Source: Lepus europaeus (taxonomy: Eukaryota > Chordata > Mammalia > Lagomorpha > Leporidae). From it: a stretch of DNA of 64,000 nucleotides. The DNA is taken from NCBI RefSeq assembly GCF_033115175.1, contig NC_084830.1:39811409-39875408 (forward strand), given 5' to 3'. Shown here piece by piece: positions 29,201-41,459 of the stretch (position 1 is the first letter of the stretch; each line of letters starts with the position of its first letter). The notes below the pieces were generated by a model. The model was not told where the DNA came from, searched no databases, and saw only the letters and a program-made list of their open reading frames with translations. A program made the translations under genes and the position numbers.

Positions 29201-32200
29201 AAGGAAACTAAGGAAGAAATTAAAGATGACGAAAGAGGATAGTGAGGTTTCTAAGGGGGAGGAGGACCTAAGGAAACAGGGTCTACAGCAATGTTTCAGA
29301 CTTTTTGGACTAGAACCCCCTAATAGGAAATAAATTTTTCCTTTGCTACCTAATATGTATTATATATGTATCTATACACACACCCCTGCTACTGAAGCCC
29401 TTTTAATAATACTTATCCTAACCACTTACAATGTCATTTGTATTTGTTTTCTATTCCAGTCTGTTTTTTTTAAAGAAATATTAGCAACCTGCATAATTGA
29501 CTTTTTTAAAAGATTTATTTATTTATTTTAAAAGTCAGAATTAGAGAGAGGGAAAAGCAGAGAGAGAGAGATCTTTCATCTGCTAGTTCACTCCTAGGAT
29601 AGTCAACAACTGCCAGTGCTAAGGCAGGCCGAAGCCAGGAGCTTTATCCAGGTCTCCTAAGTGGGTGGCAGGGACATGGCCCATCTTCCACTGCTTTTCC
29701 CAGGCCATTAGCAGGGATTTAGATCGGAAGTGGAGCAGTGGGGACACTGACCAGCGCCCATGTGGCATGCCGGCATTGCAAGCATTATCTGCTGCACTGC
29801 TATGTCACAATGCCAGCCCCTCAATTGATTTCTTAACCTATTTGAAGTTTTTAAAATGCTGGTAAAGAGTGGAAGCAGAGGAGGTTAGTTTTATTGAGAC
29901 ATATACTTCAGTTTATTTGTGACAGAAAAGGAGGAATAAAACTAATATCCAGGGGCCGGTGCCGTGGCTCACTTGGTTAATCCTCCTCCAGCAGCACCGG
30001 CATCCCATGTGGGCACCAGGTTCTAGTCTCACTTGCTCCTCTTCCAGTCCAGCTCTCTGCTGTGGCCCAGGAAGGCAGTAAGTGCTTGGGCACCTGCACC
30101 CGCATGGGAGACCAGGAGGAAGCACCTGGCTCCTGGCTTCGGATGGGCACAGCGCCGGCCCTGGCGCCATTTGGGGAGTGAACCAACAGAAGGAAGACCT
30201 TTCTTTCTGTCTCTCTCTCTCTCTCTCACTGTCTAACTCTGTCTGTCAAATAAAAAAAAAAACTAATATCCAACAAATAAAACAAAGTTGTGTTCAGATG
30301 GTAGTGCTAGGTGCTCAGTTTTTTAAAAAAGTCATTGTTGTCTTTCCTCCAAAATAAATTTAAGATTAGTGTACACTTCTCTCTTTTTTTTCCCCCTCAG
30401 TTGTGACTGCAGACAGGGTCCAAAGAAGAGGAGACAATATCTTCCCTGGGTTTTATGGAGACTTATTTTCCCCTTCTGTGTTAGCCTCTTAAAGCACTCT
30501 GTCAGCTCTAAAAGGGCACAGGAAAGAGTATTGTTCCCTGTTTTTACTCCTTCCCATTTTTATCTTCTGCTTGTGTCTGTGGGCATCTTTTGATGCAATT
30601 ACAGGCCAGTATCACATTTTTATGAGAGGTATACTTAAGTGTATGTATATCAATTCTTTAGTTGTGTATCTTTTAAAGACAATTTTTAAGTTGTTTAGGC
30701 CCCCCCAAAAAATTCCCAGTATTTTATCTATGTGGCATAGTCTCTTGTTTTCTTCTAGGTTTTTCACCTAAAAATTCATTCTCCTTGAGACCACTAAAAT
30801 TGCCTTTCTAAAACATATACTTGATTATCTTAAGCGCATTTGGACCTACTTTTCAGAAATTTGAGGTTTGAGATTATAGCCAAATTTTTTGTGTGTGATT
30901 TTCAAGACTACTTTGCAGTTAAGGCTTACCATGCAAAATGCCACAGTGTGGCTTCGCAGCAGAAATTTATTTTCTTTCAGTTCTGAGGATTGAAGTCCAA
31001 GAGCAAGGTTCTAGCAGAATTGGCTTCCAGGGAGGCCTTTCTTGTTATCCGGGAGATGGTCTTTTCTCTTCTCTCTGCTTGTGCACTCCTGGTATTTTTT
31101 CCTCTTACAAGGACATAAATTCTTTCAGACCCAGGGCTCTGCTCTTTTTTTTTTTTTTTTTTTTAAGATTTATTTACTTATTTGAAAGAGAGAAAGATAA
31201 AGAGGGATCTTCCATCTGCTGGTCTACCCCCCAAATGGCCACAGCAGCCGGAGCTGGGCCTATCCAAAGCCAGGAGCCAGAAGATTTCTTCCGGATCTGA
31301 CACAAAGGTGCAGGGGCCATCTTCCACTGCTTTCCCAGGCCATAGCAGAGCTGGACCAGAAGTGGAGCAGCACTGCAGGCCGTGGCTTTACCCTCTATGC
31401 TGTGGCTCTGCTCTTATATCCTCCTTTTACCTTAATTATCTCGTTAAAGGTACAGTCACATTGGGAACTAAGTCTTTAACAAATGAATATTGGGGAGATA
31501 TGGTACATTCATAACAGGCCCTTGCCCTTCTTTCCAGCCTAATTTCCAGCACTTTAGCTAAACCAGATCCCCAGTGTTCTCCAAGACAGTGCCAGGTGCC
31601 ATAGGGCTGCTATTAGACAAGCTGTTTTACACAAGCAATTTCACTTTATCACCTTCCAAAGACAACCTAATCATTCTTGCCTATTATTGAAACATTTAAT
31701 AGAATAAAGAAATCATTAGTACTGTGTTAGTCCTTGTGGTTTCCTATAACCTGCTCACACCTTAGTAAACAGCCTTTATAAATGACCCCTCATATTCCAT
31801 AATTTCCTATTTTGAATGTTCTGTTTCCTACAGACACATGGAATGAAGATGCCAAATTTATAATCTAGATGATTTTTCTCCCTAAGCTTTATGTATTTGA
31901 AAGGCTGAGTTACAAAGAGAGAGGCAGAGACAGAGAAAGATCTTCCATCCACTAGTTCAGTCCCTAAATGGCCACAATGGCTGGGACTGGGCCAGGCCAA
32001 AGCCAGGAGCCTAGAACTCCATCTGGGTCTCCCACATGGGCGGCAGGGGCCCAAGTACTTGGGCCATCTTCTGCTGCTTCCCCAGGCACATTAGCAAGGA
32101 GCTGGATGGGAAACAGAGCAACTAGGACTGAAACCGGTGCTTATATGGGATGCCAGCATTGCAAAGCAGCACTTTAATCTGCTGGGCCACAACACTGGCC

Positions 32201-33975
32201 CCTGTATCATATTTCTTTACAAAATTGACAAGATTACATGCCATTGCTGATTGAAATTGATGGTTTCTAAAAGTAGAATGATGGCAGTGTGGACTGTGAG
32301 ATGTGCACAGGTTTAAGAAAGGTTTCTTGTTAATTGATAAAAGAGGATGAAAGGGAGGAGGATTCATGGATTCTCTCTAGGTATCTGGCACTAGCCTAGA
32401 TGGTAGTGGTGTTTGTTTGGCTATACTGAACACTAGAATAAGAGCAGCTTCCAAAAAATGGAGAAAACCAGCTCAATTCTGGATACATTCAAGCAGAGTA
32501 GTTTCCTACTTCCTATTTTGGTTTTTGCTCTGTGTTTGCATTTGTGGGAGAGTAGAAAGAATTTCCAGGGAAGTGTTTTACCATAGCCTGTACATTTTCT
32601 TATCTGCCACTCTTTGGGTCTTGCCAGCACTCTTGATGTAATTGAAACTCCTGGCCAGTTTATTTTTTGAGAAATGTTTTTGAACATATGAATGCTTAAT
32701 CTTCAATGTTGATAACTAAACAAAATTGAAGCATCAGACTGTTTACTGAGACTTTTGGATTATTTAAGAGTTACTGTAATACTTTTGAAACCATTATTTG
32801 AGTGTGTAATATGCCCTTAATACATACTTGGATAAACTTAGGGCTACTAATTTTGAAGTGTTAAATCTTGGAAAATAAAATTTCTTTTGAATTCTTTCCT
32901 TTATTTAATTGATTGCGTGGTATCCACTTATGTGTAGCTCAGAGCTAGAACTTTGCTCTTACCTCCTTTTGTGTGTCCTTTAATGCAGTGAGTGATGGAT
33001 TGGAACTGAGACCAAAATATAAAGGAATCTTACATTGCTTGACTACCATCTGGAAGCTTGATGGACTACGGGGACTTTATCAAGGAGTAACCCCAAATGT
33101 GTGGGGTGCAGGTTTATCCTGGGGACTCTACTTTTTCTTGTGAGTAGACCTGGGAGATTTTACAGTATTAAAAATAGTTTTTGCTTTTAGCGATTGTTAC
33201 ATGTCAGTTGATAAAGCAAGATGAGTCATTTAATCTGAATTTTCCAGAGTCAGAACAAAATGGCTTATTAATTTATGCTCTGTCAGTTCTTATCAAAGGC
33301 ATACTTTTCAACTGAAGTCTTCTTCCAAGAGGAAAGTGGACATCAAAGTTAGAGAAAATAAGATGATTTGACTCCCCTGCTGAGAAACGTTTACTGACTA
33401 TTTTCTGCCAAATAAAGCCCGAATCTCAAGTGTGCCGGTTTTCCCTTTCTTCCCACCCACCCTTCTTGTTTGCATTGCTCATCTCTGTCTCTGTCTCTCA
33501 ATACCAAACTCAACTGCTACCTCCTGCACAAAGCCTTCTCTGATCGAAGTCTTAGTTGGTGAACCCCTTATAATGCTGCCTTTGTTTTCTTTTATTGTGA
33601 TTACTCGTGCTTCACTAATAGTCCTTTAGAGCCTGTTAAGAAAGCTCCCTTCTGGCCAGCGCCGTGGCTCAACAGGCTAATCCTCCACCTTGCGGCGCCA
33701 GCACACCGGGTTCTAGTCCCGGTCTGGGCGCTGGATTCTGTCCCGGTTGCCCCTCTTCCAGGCCAGCTCTCTGCTGTAGCCCGGGAGTGCAGTGGAGGAT
33801 GGCCCAAGTGCTTGGGCCCTGCACGCCATGGGAGACCAGGAGAAGCACCTGGCTCCTGCCATTGGATCAGCGCGATGAGCCGGCCGCAGCGGCCATTGGA
33901 GGGTGAACCAAAGGCAAAAAGGAAGACCTTTCTCTCTGTCTCTCTCTCTCTCTCTCACTGTCCACTCTGCCTGTC

Positions 33976-34014
<39 letters not shown>

Positions 34015-37000
34015 CGCTCCCTTCTGTGTTTATCTTTTTGTCAGAAAGCCAACTGCAGCACCTGAACACAGGTGCTCAGCACATATCAGATGCTCCTTTT
34101 TTGGTCTCTTGCCTTTTGTGTCCAATCTCTGCACTACCACAACTCTCCTTCCTACCAGTTTTCCTGTCTTTCCTAGTTAATTGCTGAGTGTGTGAATAAT
34201 ATTGTTTTACATGTGCTTTGATAACTGTATACATTTGTGGGGCGACGTGGTATGATCTTACAGTTAACAATTTCCAGCATGTCTGTTCCTTAAAAAGTTC
34301 TCATTTTGTGGTTGCATTACACATTGAATTTTACTTTTGGGGTGCTTTTGTTAAGTTACGTACACTTTAACAAATATTACTGCTTCTGAGACCTACTCAA
34401 ACTACTCAAATGTAATTCTTTTAGTTACAATGCCATCAAATCATATAAGACAGAAGGAAGAGCTGAACAGTTAGAGGCGACAGAATACCTCATCTCAGCT
34501 GCTGAAGCCGGTAAGGCCATAAGATATATGATGTCACCTTCCAAACTTGATTTCTACTTTTGCTTTTTATTTTGTTTTTTCTTTGAACATCAAAGTTTAG
34601 ATATGCTCATACAATTATGTTCATCAATTACCTAATGAGATTGCTTAGAAAGCAAGAATTCTTATTTAGAGAAGTTATGAAACTCTAGTAGCTTGAGATG
34701 ATTTTGTATAGCATTTATTTTGTTAAAGTATAGTTTCAGATTTCAAATTACAGTTTAGTAACTTTGTTTAATTGCCTCATGTATATATCTTATCCAGAAG
34801 GAAAAATAAAGTGAAACCTATACGTCTTTAAGATTTAATTTTTTATTTGAAAGGCAGACTTAGAGAGAGGGAGAGACAGAGGTCTTCCATCCACTGGTTC
34901 ACTCCCCCAAACAGCCACCATGGCTGGGGCTGAGCCAGTCAGAAGCCAGGAGCCAGGAGCTTCTTCCGTATCTCCCATATGGGTGCAGGAGCCCGAGGAC
35001 TTGGGCAATCTGTTAATGCCTTCCCAAGTACACCAGCAGGCAGCTGGATTGGAAGTGGAGCATCTGGGATTCAAACTGGTGCTGCAGGCAGTGGCTTTAC
35101 CTGCTGTGCCACAGTGCCTTCCCCTACCCATAAGTCTTTATAAATCCTGCATTGGTACTTTGTACAGCTTGGTTTTTTAATATCTGCTACTTGTTTAAGG
35201 CAAGAACTAACTTACTCATTTTTAAATACTAGTCAGTAGTAGGGACCTGACTCATAACAGGACTGAATAAGTACTTGTTGAATAAAAGAAACTTAGGAGA
35301 CTTAGCAAATGTCATTTTGTATGAAATGTAAAATGTAACTTCTATTACATAGTTATTTTGCTTTTGAGGGGTTCTAGCTTACTTTGAGTGGATTTAAGGA
35401 AGCTTGTGATAAAGCTGGGGTGGATATGTGTGTGCACATACAGAGATTACTGAGGTGTTGGGGTCTTGGTCCTTTCCCCTAACCTGCCTCTCTGGTTTAT
35501 GCCATCTCCTTCTCTGAAGATCTGTGTCTCCTTAGCATCTGTTCTGTGTGCCAGACCACATTGTTTAGGGGTCAGAACATCTTTTCTATCCTCATACTTC
35601 AAAGGGTGTGAGGCTAGAAACTCCCTTTGAATTTACCTCTCACTAACTACATAACGAATTTTTTATGGCCACCAAAAATTTCTATCCTTAACGTGCCTCG
35701 GAAACCACATCTCACTGTTCCAAGTACAGCCCCTGTGCAACTTCACTCCATGTGTAAATACACCATTCTTAATTGAACTGTTAAAGTGGGAAAGTGCTAT
35801 GTGCTGAGTAATGTTGTTTAAATCTGATTTTAGGAGCCATGACACTTTGCATTACAAATCCATTATGGGTAACAAAAACTCGCCTCATGTTACAGTATGA
35901 TAGTGTTGTGAATTCCTCACAGCGACAATATAAAGGAATGTTTGATGCACTTGTGAAAATATATAAGTATGAAGGTGTTCGTGGATTGTATAAGGTATGA
36001 ATTATTATCAATATATATTGAATACTGAAAATTATAATTTCCATTGGCTCCGTGGTATCAGTTCTGAATTACCTAAAATCAGTCCTAAAACGAAGCCAAA
36101 TTTTGACAAGAAACAATTTCATGAAAACTGAAATCTAACTTATAAATGTGGAAATTGTGTGATAAGCTGTTTATCTTCATTACCATAAGTTGTATTTTCA
36201 TGACACTGTCAGGTATAAGAACTGTCTAAAACTGTCAGGTATTTCTTCAATGCAACCAGGTCACCCATTCTTTACTTCACTCCCTAGAAGCTGTTGTCTC
36301 TTGGGAACTTAGGCAATGTAGTATGGATAAGAGGTCTGTGGGTCTATTATAGTCTTATTTTGGTAGGATTTTTATTGACCTCAAACCTTATATGAATTAA
36401 AAAATACCCCAGATCCTTGTTGTATTACTGACATAATAGGCAAAATGTTAAAACTTTATCACTCAATTCTGAGTTTTTTTTTCCCCATCACTTATTGCCT
36501 TATTGTTTTAGAATACTAATGCTCAGCCCATTTAATTATTATTACCTTAATTTCTTGATTTTTCAAAAATTTATTCTCCCACTCATATCCCATTTCTTGA
36601 CAGTGTGGGTCTTTATATGTATACTGTTTAAAGAAAAACTAACATGAAAATCCAGATATTAACTTATAAAGTAGAAGAAATACAGATTTAACCCTTTATA
36701 AAAACATGGAATTTGTGTAAACCTAAATGAATTTGCTTAAAATACTGTAGTATGAGGGGAAAAGAAATATTTAAATATACATGTAGTATTTATTTGAAGG
36801 TTTTTTGTTGTTTTTTTTTTTGTAATTCATTCCCATTTAGGGCTTTGTTCCTGGGCTGTTTGGAACATCACATGGAGCACTTCAGTTTATGGCATATGAA
36901 CTACTGAAGCTGAAGTACAATCAACACATCAACAGATTACCAGAAGCCCAACTGGTAAGATAATTCTTTTAAAAAAATGATATTATTTACTTTTTTGGCA

Positions 37001-38402
37001 TTTAATGAGTGAAAACTTTGTGATATTCTGGTAGTATTGCAATGAAGATGAGTACTAACTTTGCCACTGTAACGATATACTTAAATATTTTATAGGCAAT
37101 GATACACAGGTGTTAAAAATAGAACCCATTTTATATGGAGTTTATATTAAAGGAGGGAAACTATTTTTCACTTAAAATCTACTTATATGTTTTTCCTTTA
37201 TAATTGTTACAAATGTATATTTTCTAATCCTGTCTAAAGAAAAACATAAATGTTTTGTGTTATCGTTTTAGAGCACAGTAGAATATATATCTGTTGCAGC
37301 ACTATCTAAAATATTTGCCGTAGCAGCCACATACCCATATCAAGTTGTGAGAGCTCGTCTTCAGGATCAGCACATGTTTTACAGTGGTGTAATTGATGTG
37401 ATTGCAAGGACGTGGAGGTGAGAACACATGGGATATAAAAATTAATTGGACTTAATTTCTCTGAGGCTTGATTTCTTCATTTGTAAAATTAAACTTTCTA
37501 GACTGACAAGATTACTATAAAAATCAAATTGAGGTATATAAAAGTACTTTGAAAAATCATAAGTCAAAATTTAGGTATATAATATGAATGGCATTGAATA
37601 TGAGAAGTTATAAATCTAATTTAGTACATTTGAGAAGGTACTAGCACCTTGCTACTGGTACCATAAATTTTGAAAATACTGCAAATACATGAAGAACATG
37701 CTTGTTCTTCAGCATGAAAATAGTTCGGTTATTATAGATAGACTAGGTAAATATCCCCATGTTTCCCTTTAATTCTAAAAGGCCAGAGCAGAATATTTAG
37801 AATATTGAGTTCAATTCAGGAAATATTTTTAACAAGAACTTAAGTGGCAACTTCCTACCATATCCTCTATTCTGGGCATTAAGAAGATAATTTTGTGTTT
37901 TATAGGTTGATTTATGCCGTATTTAGTATTGTATGGCATTTATATAAGCTATAAAACTTTTAATGCCTGCATTAGGTCAGTGAAAATTCCTGCATGTGCA
38001 TTACCTTAAAAGCATTCGAAAGATGGCTAATTTAAAGAACTTTTCACTTGAGTTTCAAGATGTGCCTACCTTCTTCCTTAGTCCATGAAAAGAAAGTAGG
38101 CCCCTACAAATGGCTCACAAACTATATTACTTCAAAACACTGAAGATACAGACTTAAATCACAGTGGGGTTTGATTGCTTGCTCCACACCCTGTGTCAGT
38201 TAAACTTTTGTATTGTCAAGCTAGCAATTTAGGAAATTAAGCATCTCTCTCTTTTTCCCTCTAAAGGAAAGAAGGCATCGGTGGATTTTACAAAGGAATT
38301 GCTCCCAATTTGATTAGAGTGACACCAGCCTGCTGTATTACCTTTGTAGTATATGAAAATGTCTCACATTTTTTACTTGACCTTAGAGAAAAGAGAAAGT
38401 AA
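26086..38402 (+). CDS. SLC25A32: SLC25A32, mitochondrial folate/FAD carrier, complete CDS
   Basis: This mitochondrial inner-membrane carrier of the SLC25 family is known as the mitochondrial folate transporter, with evidence for FAD transport as well. Coding exons are 26086-26239, 32989-33139, 34425-34510, 35834-35994, 36841-36954, 37272-37417 and 38267-38402. They total 948 bases: 315 codons plus a TAA stop, the length I remember for the human protein. The protein starts [14 protein letters not shown] and ends LLDLREKRK. Three carrier repeats are visible through their P-x-x-x-x-[KR] signatures: PLDLVKIRF in exon 1, PLWVTKTRL in exon 4 (tryptophan where most carriers have an acidic residue, typical of this subfamily) and PYQVVRARL in exon 6. 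All introns are GT-AG and all phases join. The ATG is chosen by homology. An in-frame GTG 69 bases upstream is discussed in the findings. Expression probably comes from the promoter shared with DCAF13. Confidence 0.97.
26695..27403 (-). mobile_element. Solo LTR, ERV1-like, in SLC25A32 intron 1
   Basis: The 709-base unit has TG...CA ends (minus strand TGAAGGAATAAAAG...GGACTCTAACA). A 4-base direct repeat, GTTG (26691-26694 and 27404-27407), flanks it, which is the duplication size of gammaretrovirus-like ERV1. On the minus strand an AATAAA near 26772 is followed by a U5-like tail. No internal viral genes adjoin it. It is antisense to SLC25A32 and starts 455 bases after exon 1. Confidence 0.6.
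27583..27925 (+). repeat. Young C-SINE in SLC25A32 intron 1
   Basis: AGAAGTTAAA lies at 27573-27582 and 27926-27935. Confidence 0.85.
29503..29820 (-). repeat. C-SINE in SLC25A32 intron 1
   Basis: Minus-strand copy ending in GTCACAATGCCAGCCCC. Confidence 0.78.
29952..30259 (+). repeat. Young C-SINE with perfect duplication, SLC25A32 intron 1
   Basis: AAACTAATATCCA lies just before (to 29951) and just after (30260-30272). Confidence 0.88.
30919..31510. mobile_element. Old interspersed repeat of uncertain class, split by a C-SINE
   Basis: 30919-31140 (CAGCAGAAATTTATTTTCTT, TCTGAGGATTGAAGTCCAAG) and 31409-31510 (ATTATCTCGTTAAAGG, CAGTCACATTGGGAACTAAG) together resemble a common ancient mammalian repeat. 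I recognise the text but cannot place the family with confidence. Confidence 0.45.
31146..31408 (-). repeat. C-SINE, internally shortened
   Basis: GGCTCTGCTCTT occurs at both ends (about 31135-31146 and 31402-31416). It splits the old repeat at 30919-31510. Confidence 0.75.
31885..32202 (-). repeat. C-SINE, old copy
   Basis: Diverged copy with GCTGCTTCCCCAGGCACATT in the middle. Confidence 0.75.
32989..33139 (+). CDS. SLC25A32: SLC25A32 coding exon 2
   Basis: The exon has 151 bases and encodes [20 protein letters not shown] and onward to WGLYFFF. The acceptor is TTAATGCAG|TG and the donor CTT|GTGAGT. Confidence 0.95.
33375..34095 (+). mobile_element. L2 fragment split by a young C-SINE
   Basis: 33375-33653 (CTCCCCTGCTGAGAAACG, ACTGCTACCTCCTGCACAAA, GCCTTCTCTGATCG) and 34011-34095 (GAACACAGGTGCTCAG) follow the L2 3' end. 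The C-SINE at 33654-34010 separates the parts. Confidence 0.6.
33654..34010 (+). repeat. Young C-SINE in SLC25A32 intron 2
   Basis: AGAAAGCTCCCTTCT (33639-33653) and AGAACGCTCCCTTCT (34011-34025) flank it, one mismatch. Long poly(A). Confidence 0.88.
34425..34510 (+). CDS. SLC25A32: SLC25A32 coding exon 3
   Basis: The exon has 86 bases and encodes [20 protein letters not shown] and onward to LISAAEA. The acceptor is TTCTTTTAG|T and the donor GCCG|GTAAGG. Confidence 0.95.
34511..35833 (+). other. SLC25A32: SLC25A32 intron 3
   Basis: One C-SINE; 35123-35833 shows nothing recognisable. Confidence 0.85.
34830..35122 (-). repeat. C-SINE in SLC25A32 intron 3
   Basis: Minus copy lacking part of the tRNA-like head. 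Confidence 0.75.
35834..35994 (+). CDS. SLC25A32: SLC25A32 coding exon 4
   Basis: The exon has 161 bases and encodes the second carrier signature ([17 protein letters not shown]) and onward to VRGLYK. The acceptor is GATTTTAG|GA and the donor AAG|GTATGA. Confidence 0.95.
35995..36840 (+). other. SLC25A32: SLC25A32 intron 4
   Basis: AT-rich and unique, with a pyrimidine-rich end before the acceptor. No repeat was recognised. Confidence 0.85.
36841..36954 (+). CDS. SLC25A32: SLC25A32 coding exon 5
   Basis: The exon has 114 bases (38 codons) and encodes [20 protein letters not shown] and onward to LPEAQL. The acceptor is CCCATTTAG|GGC and the donor CTG|GTAAGA. Confidence 0.95.
36955..37271 (+). 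other. SLC25A32: SLC25A32 intron 5
   Basis: Short AT-rich intron with nothing else seen. Confidence 0.85.
37272..37417 (+). CDS. SLC25A32: SLC25A32 coding exon 6
   Basis: The exon has 146 bases and encodes [20 protein letters not shown], then the third carrier signature PYQVVRARL, ending in TW and the first two bases of an arginine codon. The acceptor is CGTTTTAG|AGC and the donor GAG|GTGAGA. Confidence 0.95.
37418..38266 (+). other. SLC25A32: SLC25A32 intron 6
   Basis: One MIR fragment; the remainder is unique AT-rich DNA. Confidence 0.85.
37445..37570 (+). repeat. MIR-type fragment in SLC25A32 intron 6
   Basis: ACTTAATTTCTCTGAGGCTT followed by CTTCATTTGTAAAATTAAA matches the 3' half of MIR. 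Confidence 0.5.
38267..38402 (+). CDS. SLC25A32: SLC25A32 coding exon 7 and stop
   Basis: The exon has 136 coding bases and encodes [20 protein letters not shown] and onward to LREKRK, with TAA at 38400-38402. The acceptor is CTCTAAAG|GAA. Confidence 0.95.
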
Positions 38403-39640
38403 GCTTAAAGAAGATAATTCCAATTTATCTGCTCAAGACAGCAACAAGCTATTTTGTGTTTTAAATGTAAAATTCAAAAGAATGTTGCATAGCAACATGA
38501 CTCATAATCAAAATTGGTCTATAACCATTAGAAGTTGAAGAACTAAGTCGTCATAGTGTTTTTCTGCTTTTTTGCATTCCCCATATGTATGGGACTTGGC
38601 TACCTCTGCCTGAAATGGCTGCCATTAACACAAAGTTAAAACTGACACCAAGTGTAGAATTTCACAAATTTCTTCATTTCATTGTTCAGATAGAAGCCAA
38701 TTTAAACATTTGACAAATGGATTAGAAAAATGTGCTGCTTTTTCTGAAATTATTTGCCTAGATTGGCTTTAAAATTGACCTCTGTGCAATAGCAAGAAAA
38801 TGACATCTTAAAAGAATGTCATTGTATGTTTCAAGGGTAAATTTAAGGATTTACTGGATAAGTTGTTGCCCAAATCTAGACCTTTGAGAACTGGGAAATG
38901 GTAGTGTGAACAAAATTCTTTGCAATTGTGCTTCCATTTTAATTCATTCAGAACGTGCTAACTAGAGACATTTGAGAAGTTATGTACTTCTCTGTGAAAT
39001 ATCTGACATCTGTTGTCATTCCATAGCCATTTTTTTCCCCAGAGACTCATATTCTGTAATTTAAAATATAATCCTGGATCCAGTTATCTTTCTGCATAGG
39101 TGTTTAGTATTTTTAAACTTACGAAATTTATACTTTCACTAACCAGTTGCATCAACCTTTATTAACATATGTGACTAAATAACTTACTGCTGGTGCTAAA
39201 CAGATCACCTTTTACAGATGTTACAATGCTTGGGATCTGTTTATTGACAGGCTGAATGGAAATCAGAAACTAACTTTCCACTTTCATTTTTGGATACACA
39301 GATCCAGGGTCCCAAATAAATGATTAATCTACATTAGTTGTTTAAAGTCAGGTTGAATCCCACATTATATTAATGACCATTATTGATTTTATTTGATAAG
39401 TCATTGTAGATACCTATAAATATAAAGACCTGACCCCAAAGAATGCCAGTATAATGCTAATTTTATTTATCATAAACATCTATGAGTGCTGTTGCACTAC
39501 CATCTACTTGTTGTAAATAAAATATTTTGGTTTTCAAAGCCATATTTAAATGGTTCTTTGAAAATAGGTTTATTTTTTATATTTTGGAAATGACATTGTT
39601 TTTAAAATAAAGGTAAAATACTAAGTACCTATTTGTATTT
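38403..39640 (+). other. SLC25A32: SLC25A32 3' UTR with candidate poly(A) signals
   Basis: This is AT-rich, non-coding and repeat-free sequence following the stop. AATAAA hexamers occur at about 39516-39521 and 39606-39611; the first is the more likely main cleavage signal, giving a UTR of about 1.1 kb. The true end is not fixed by sequence alone. Confidence 0.65.
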
Positions 39641-40107
39641 GCTATATCTTATCCAGTTAATAAGGATGTTTTATAAATTAAATGTGATATGCTTATCATA
39701 CTCTTGGGTTATGCTATAATTCATATGGCATCTTGATGTTTGTTCGCACATGCAGAGAGGAGCTGCAATTGACATTTGAAGTTTTAGAGGCAGTGCCATT
39801 ATTTGAATACCTCCTATTTACCCACAAATTAATAAAACCGTTCTTGCCCTCTGAGAACATAAGAGCTTGTATAGTAAGTAAATGTGCATTAGGGAACTAC
39901 AGTTAGGAAATTTCTACAAGTCCTGTAAGAGTTTTGAGAACAGAGAAGTCATTTCATTCATTCAGCAATAGTTGCTGAGCTCCTGCTCTGTGCCAGGTGT
40001 ATCACCAAGCATTGTGAGTATAGCAATGAACAATAGCATTCTTGCCCTCAAGGGACTTTGGTTTTAGTGTGAATGACAGAAAACAAATATATGCACAATA
40101 TACTTTG

Positions 40108-40746
40108 CACCTTTTTAAAATTTAACTTATTTATTTATATGAAAGGCAGAGTGACAGGAAGATAGAGATTTTCTTTTTAAAGATTTATTTTATTTATTCA
40201 TTTGAAAGGCAAAGTTACAGAGAGGCAGAGAGAGGTCTTCCATCCAATGGTTCACTCCCACAGCCAAAGCTGCGCTGATCTGAAGCCAGAAGCCAGGAGC
40301 TTTCTGGTCTCCCACATAGGTGCAGGGGCCCAAGGACGTGGGCCATCTTCTACTGCTTCCCCAGGCCGTAGCAGAGAGTTGGATCAGAAGTAGAGCATCC
40401 AGGACTCCGAACACACACCTATATGGAATCCTGGCACTGCAGGCGGCAGCTTTACCCACTATGCCACAGCGCCGGCCCCTAGAGGTCTTTTATCTGCTGC
40501 TTTACTCCCCAAGTGCCTGCAACAGCTGGGGCTGGGCCTGGCCAAAGCCAGGACTCAGGAATTCCATCTAGGTCTCTCAGATGGGTGGCAGGAACCCAAG
40601 TACTTGGGCCATCATCTGCTTTCTCCCAGTTGCGTTAGCCAGAAGCTGGATGGAGAGCATAGGTAGGGCTTGATTCCGGGCAATCTAATAGGGGATGCAG
40701 GCATCCCAAGCAGCAGCTTAACCTCCTGCACCACAACACTTGCCCC
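40108..40746 (-). repeat. Old C-SINE interrupted by a younger one
   Basis: The parts 40108-40165 and 40481-40746 belong to one old minus copy, split by the copy at 40166-40480. Confidence 0.7.
40166..40480 (-). repeat. C-SINE inserted in an old C-SINE
   Basis: Well-preserved copy ending in GCCACAGCGCCGGCCCC. It has the same orientation as its host. Confidence 0.8.
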
Positions 40747-40755
40747 AATATACTT

Positions 40756-41090
40756 CTTTTTTTTTTTTTTTTTTTTTTTTTTTTGACAGAGTGGACAGTG
40801 AGAGAGACAGAGAAAAGGTCTTCCTTTTCCGTTGGTTCACCCTCCAATGGCCGCTGCAGCTGGCGAACCACACTGATACGAAGCCAGGAGCCAGGTGCCT
40901 CTCCTGGTCTCCCATGCAGGTGGAGGGCCCAAGCACTTGGGCCAACCTCCACTGCACTCCCGGGCCACAGCAGAGAGCTGGCCTGGAAGAGGGGCAACCG
41001 GGACAGAATCCAGCGCCCAGACCGGGACTAGAACCCGGTGTGCCGGCGCCGCAAGGTGGAGGATTAGCCTATTGAGCCATGGTGCCGGCC
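40756..41090 (-). repeat. Young C-SINE with perfect duplication
   Basis: GCCCCAATATACTT lies at 40742-40755 and 41091-41104. It landed directly beside the old copy. Confidence 0.9.
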
Positions 41091-41459
41091 GCCCCAATAT
41101 ACTTTCAAGTATTAAATGCCATGAATAAAACTAAAGCAGATTTGGTTGGTTATAGTGTTGCCATCTTGGATATGACGGTTGGAGTCAGGAAATGTCTCTT
41201 TTGGAGATAACACTCAAAATTTTGTTTTTTAAGGGAAAGAGTTTATTGGGGGAAACCCGACAGACTGGAGGGAAGGGACGAAGCAGGAGAAAGAGAGAGG
41301 AGAGGAGAGCAGAGAGAAGAGAAGAGGGGAAATACTTTAAAAGAAATGAAGAAGCAAGCCACAGTGACACAGGAGACATTCTAGGCAGACAAGAATAGGA
41401 AGTACAAAGGCTCTGAGGCAGGAATTCACTGGGAGACAGAGGATGTACTGAGAGAGAAG

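Larger units (their letters stand above)
26240..32988 (+). other. SLC25A32: SLC25A32 intron 1
   Basis: The intron holds the solo LTR, C-SINEs and an old repeat, listed separately. The first 450 bases remain GC-rich. Nothing was recognised at 27410-27572, 27936-29500, 30273-30918, 31511-31884 and 32203-32988. Confidence 0.8.
33140..34424 (+). other. SLC25A32: SLC25A32 intron 2
   Basis: L2 with a young C-SINE inside; unique DNA at 33140-33374 and 34096-34424. Confidence 0.85.
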
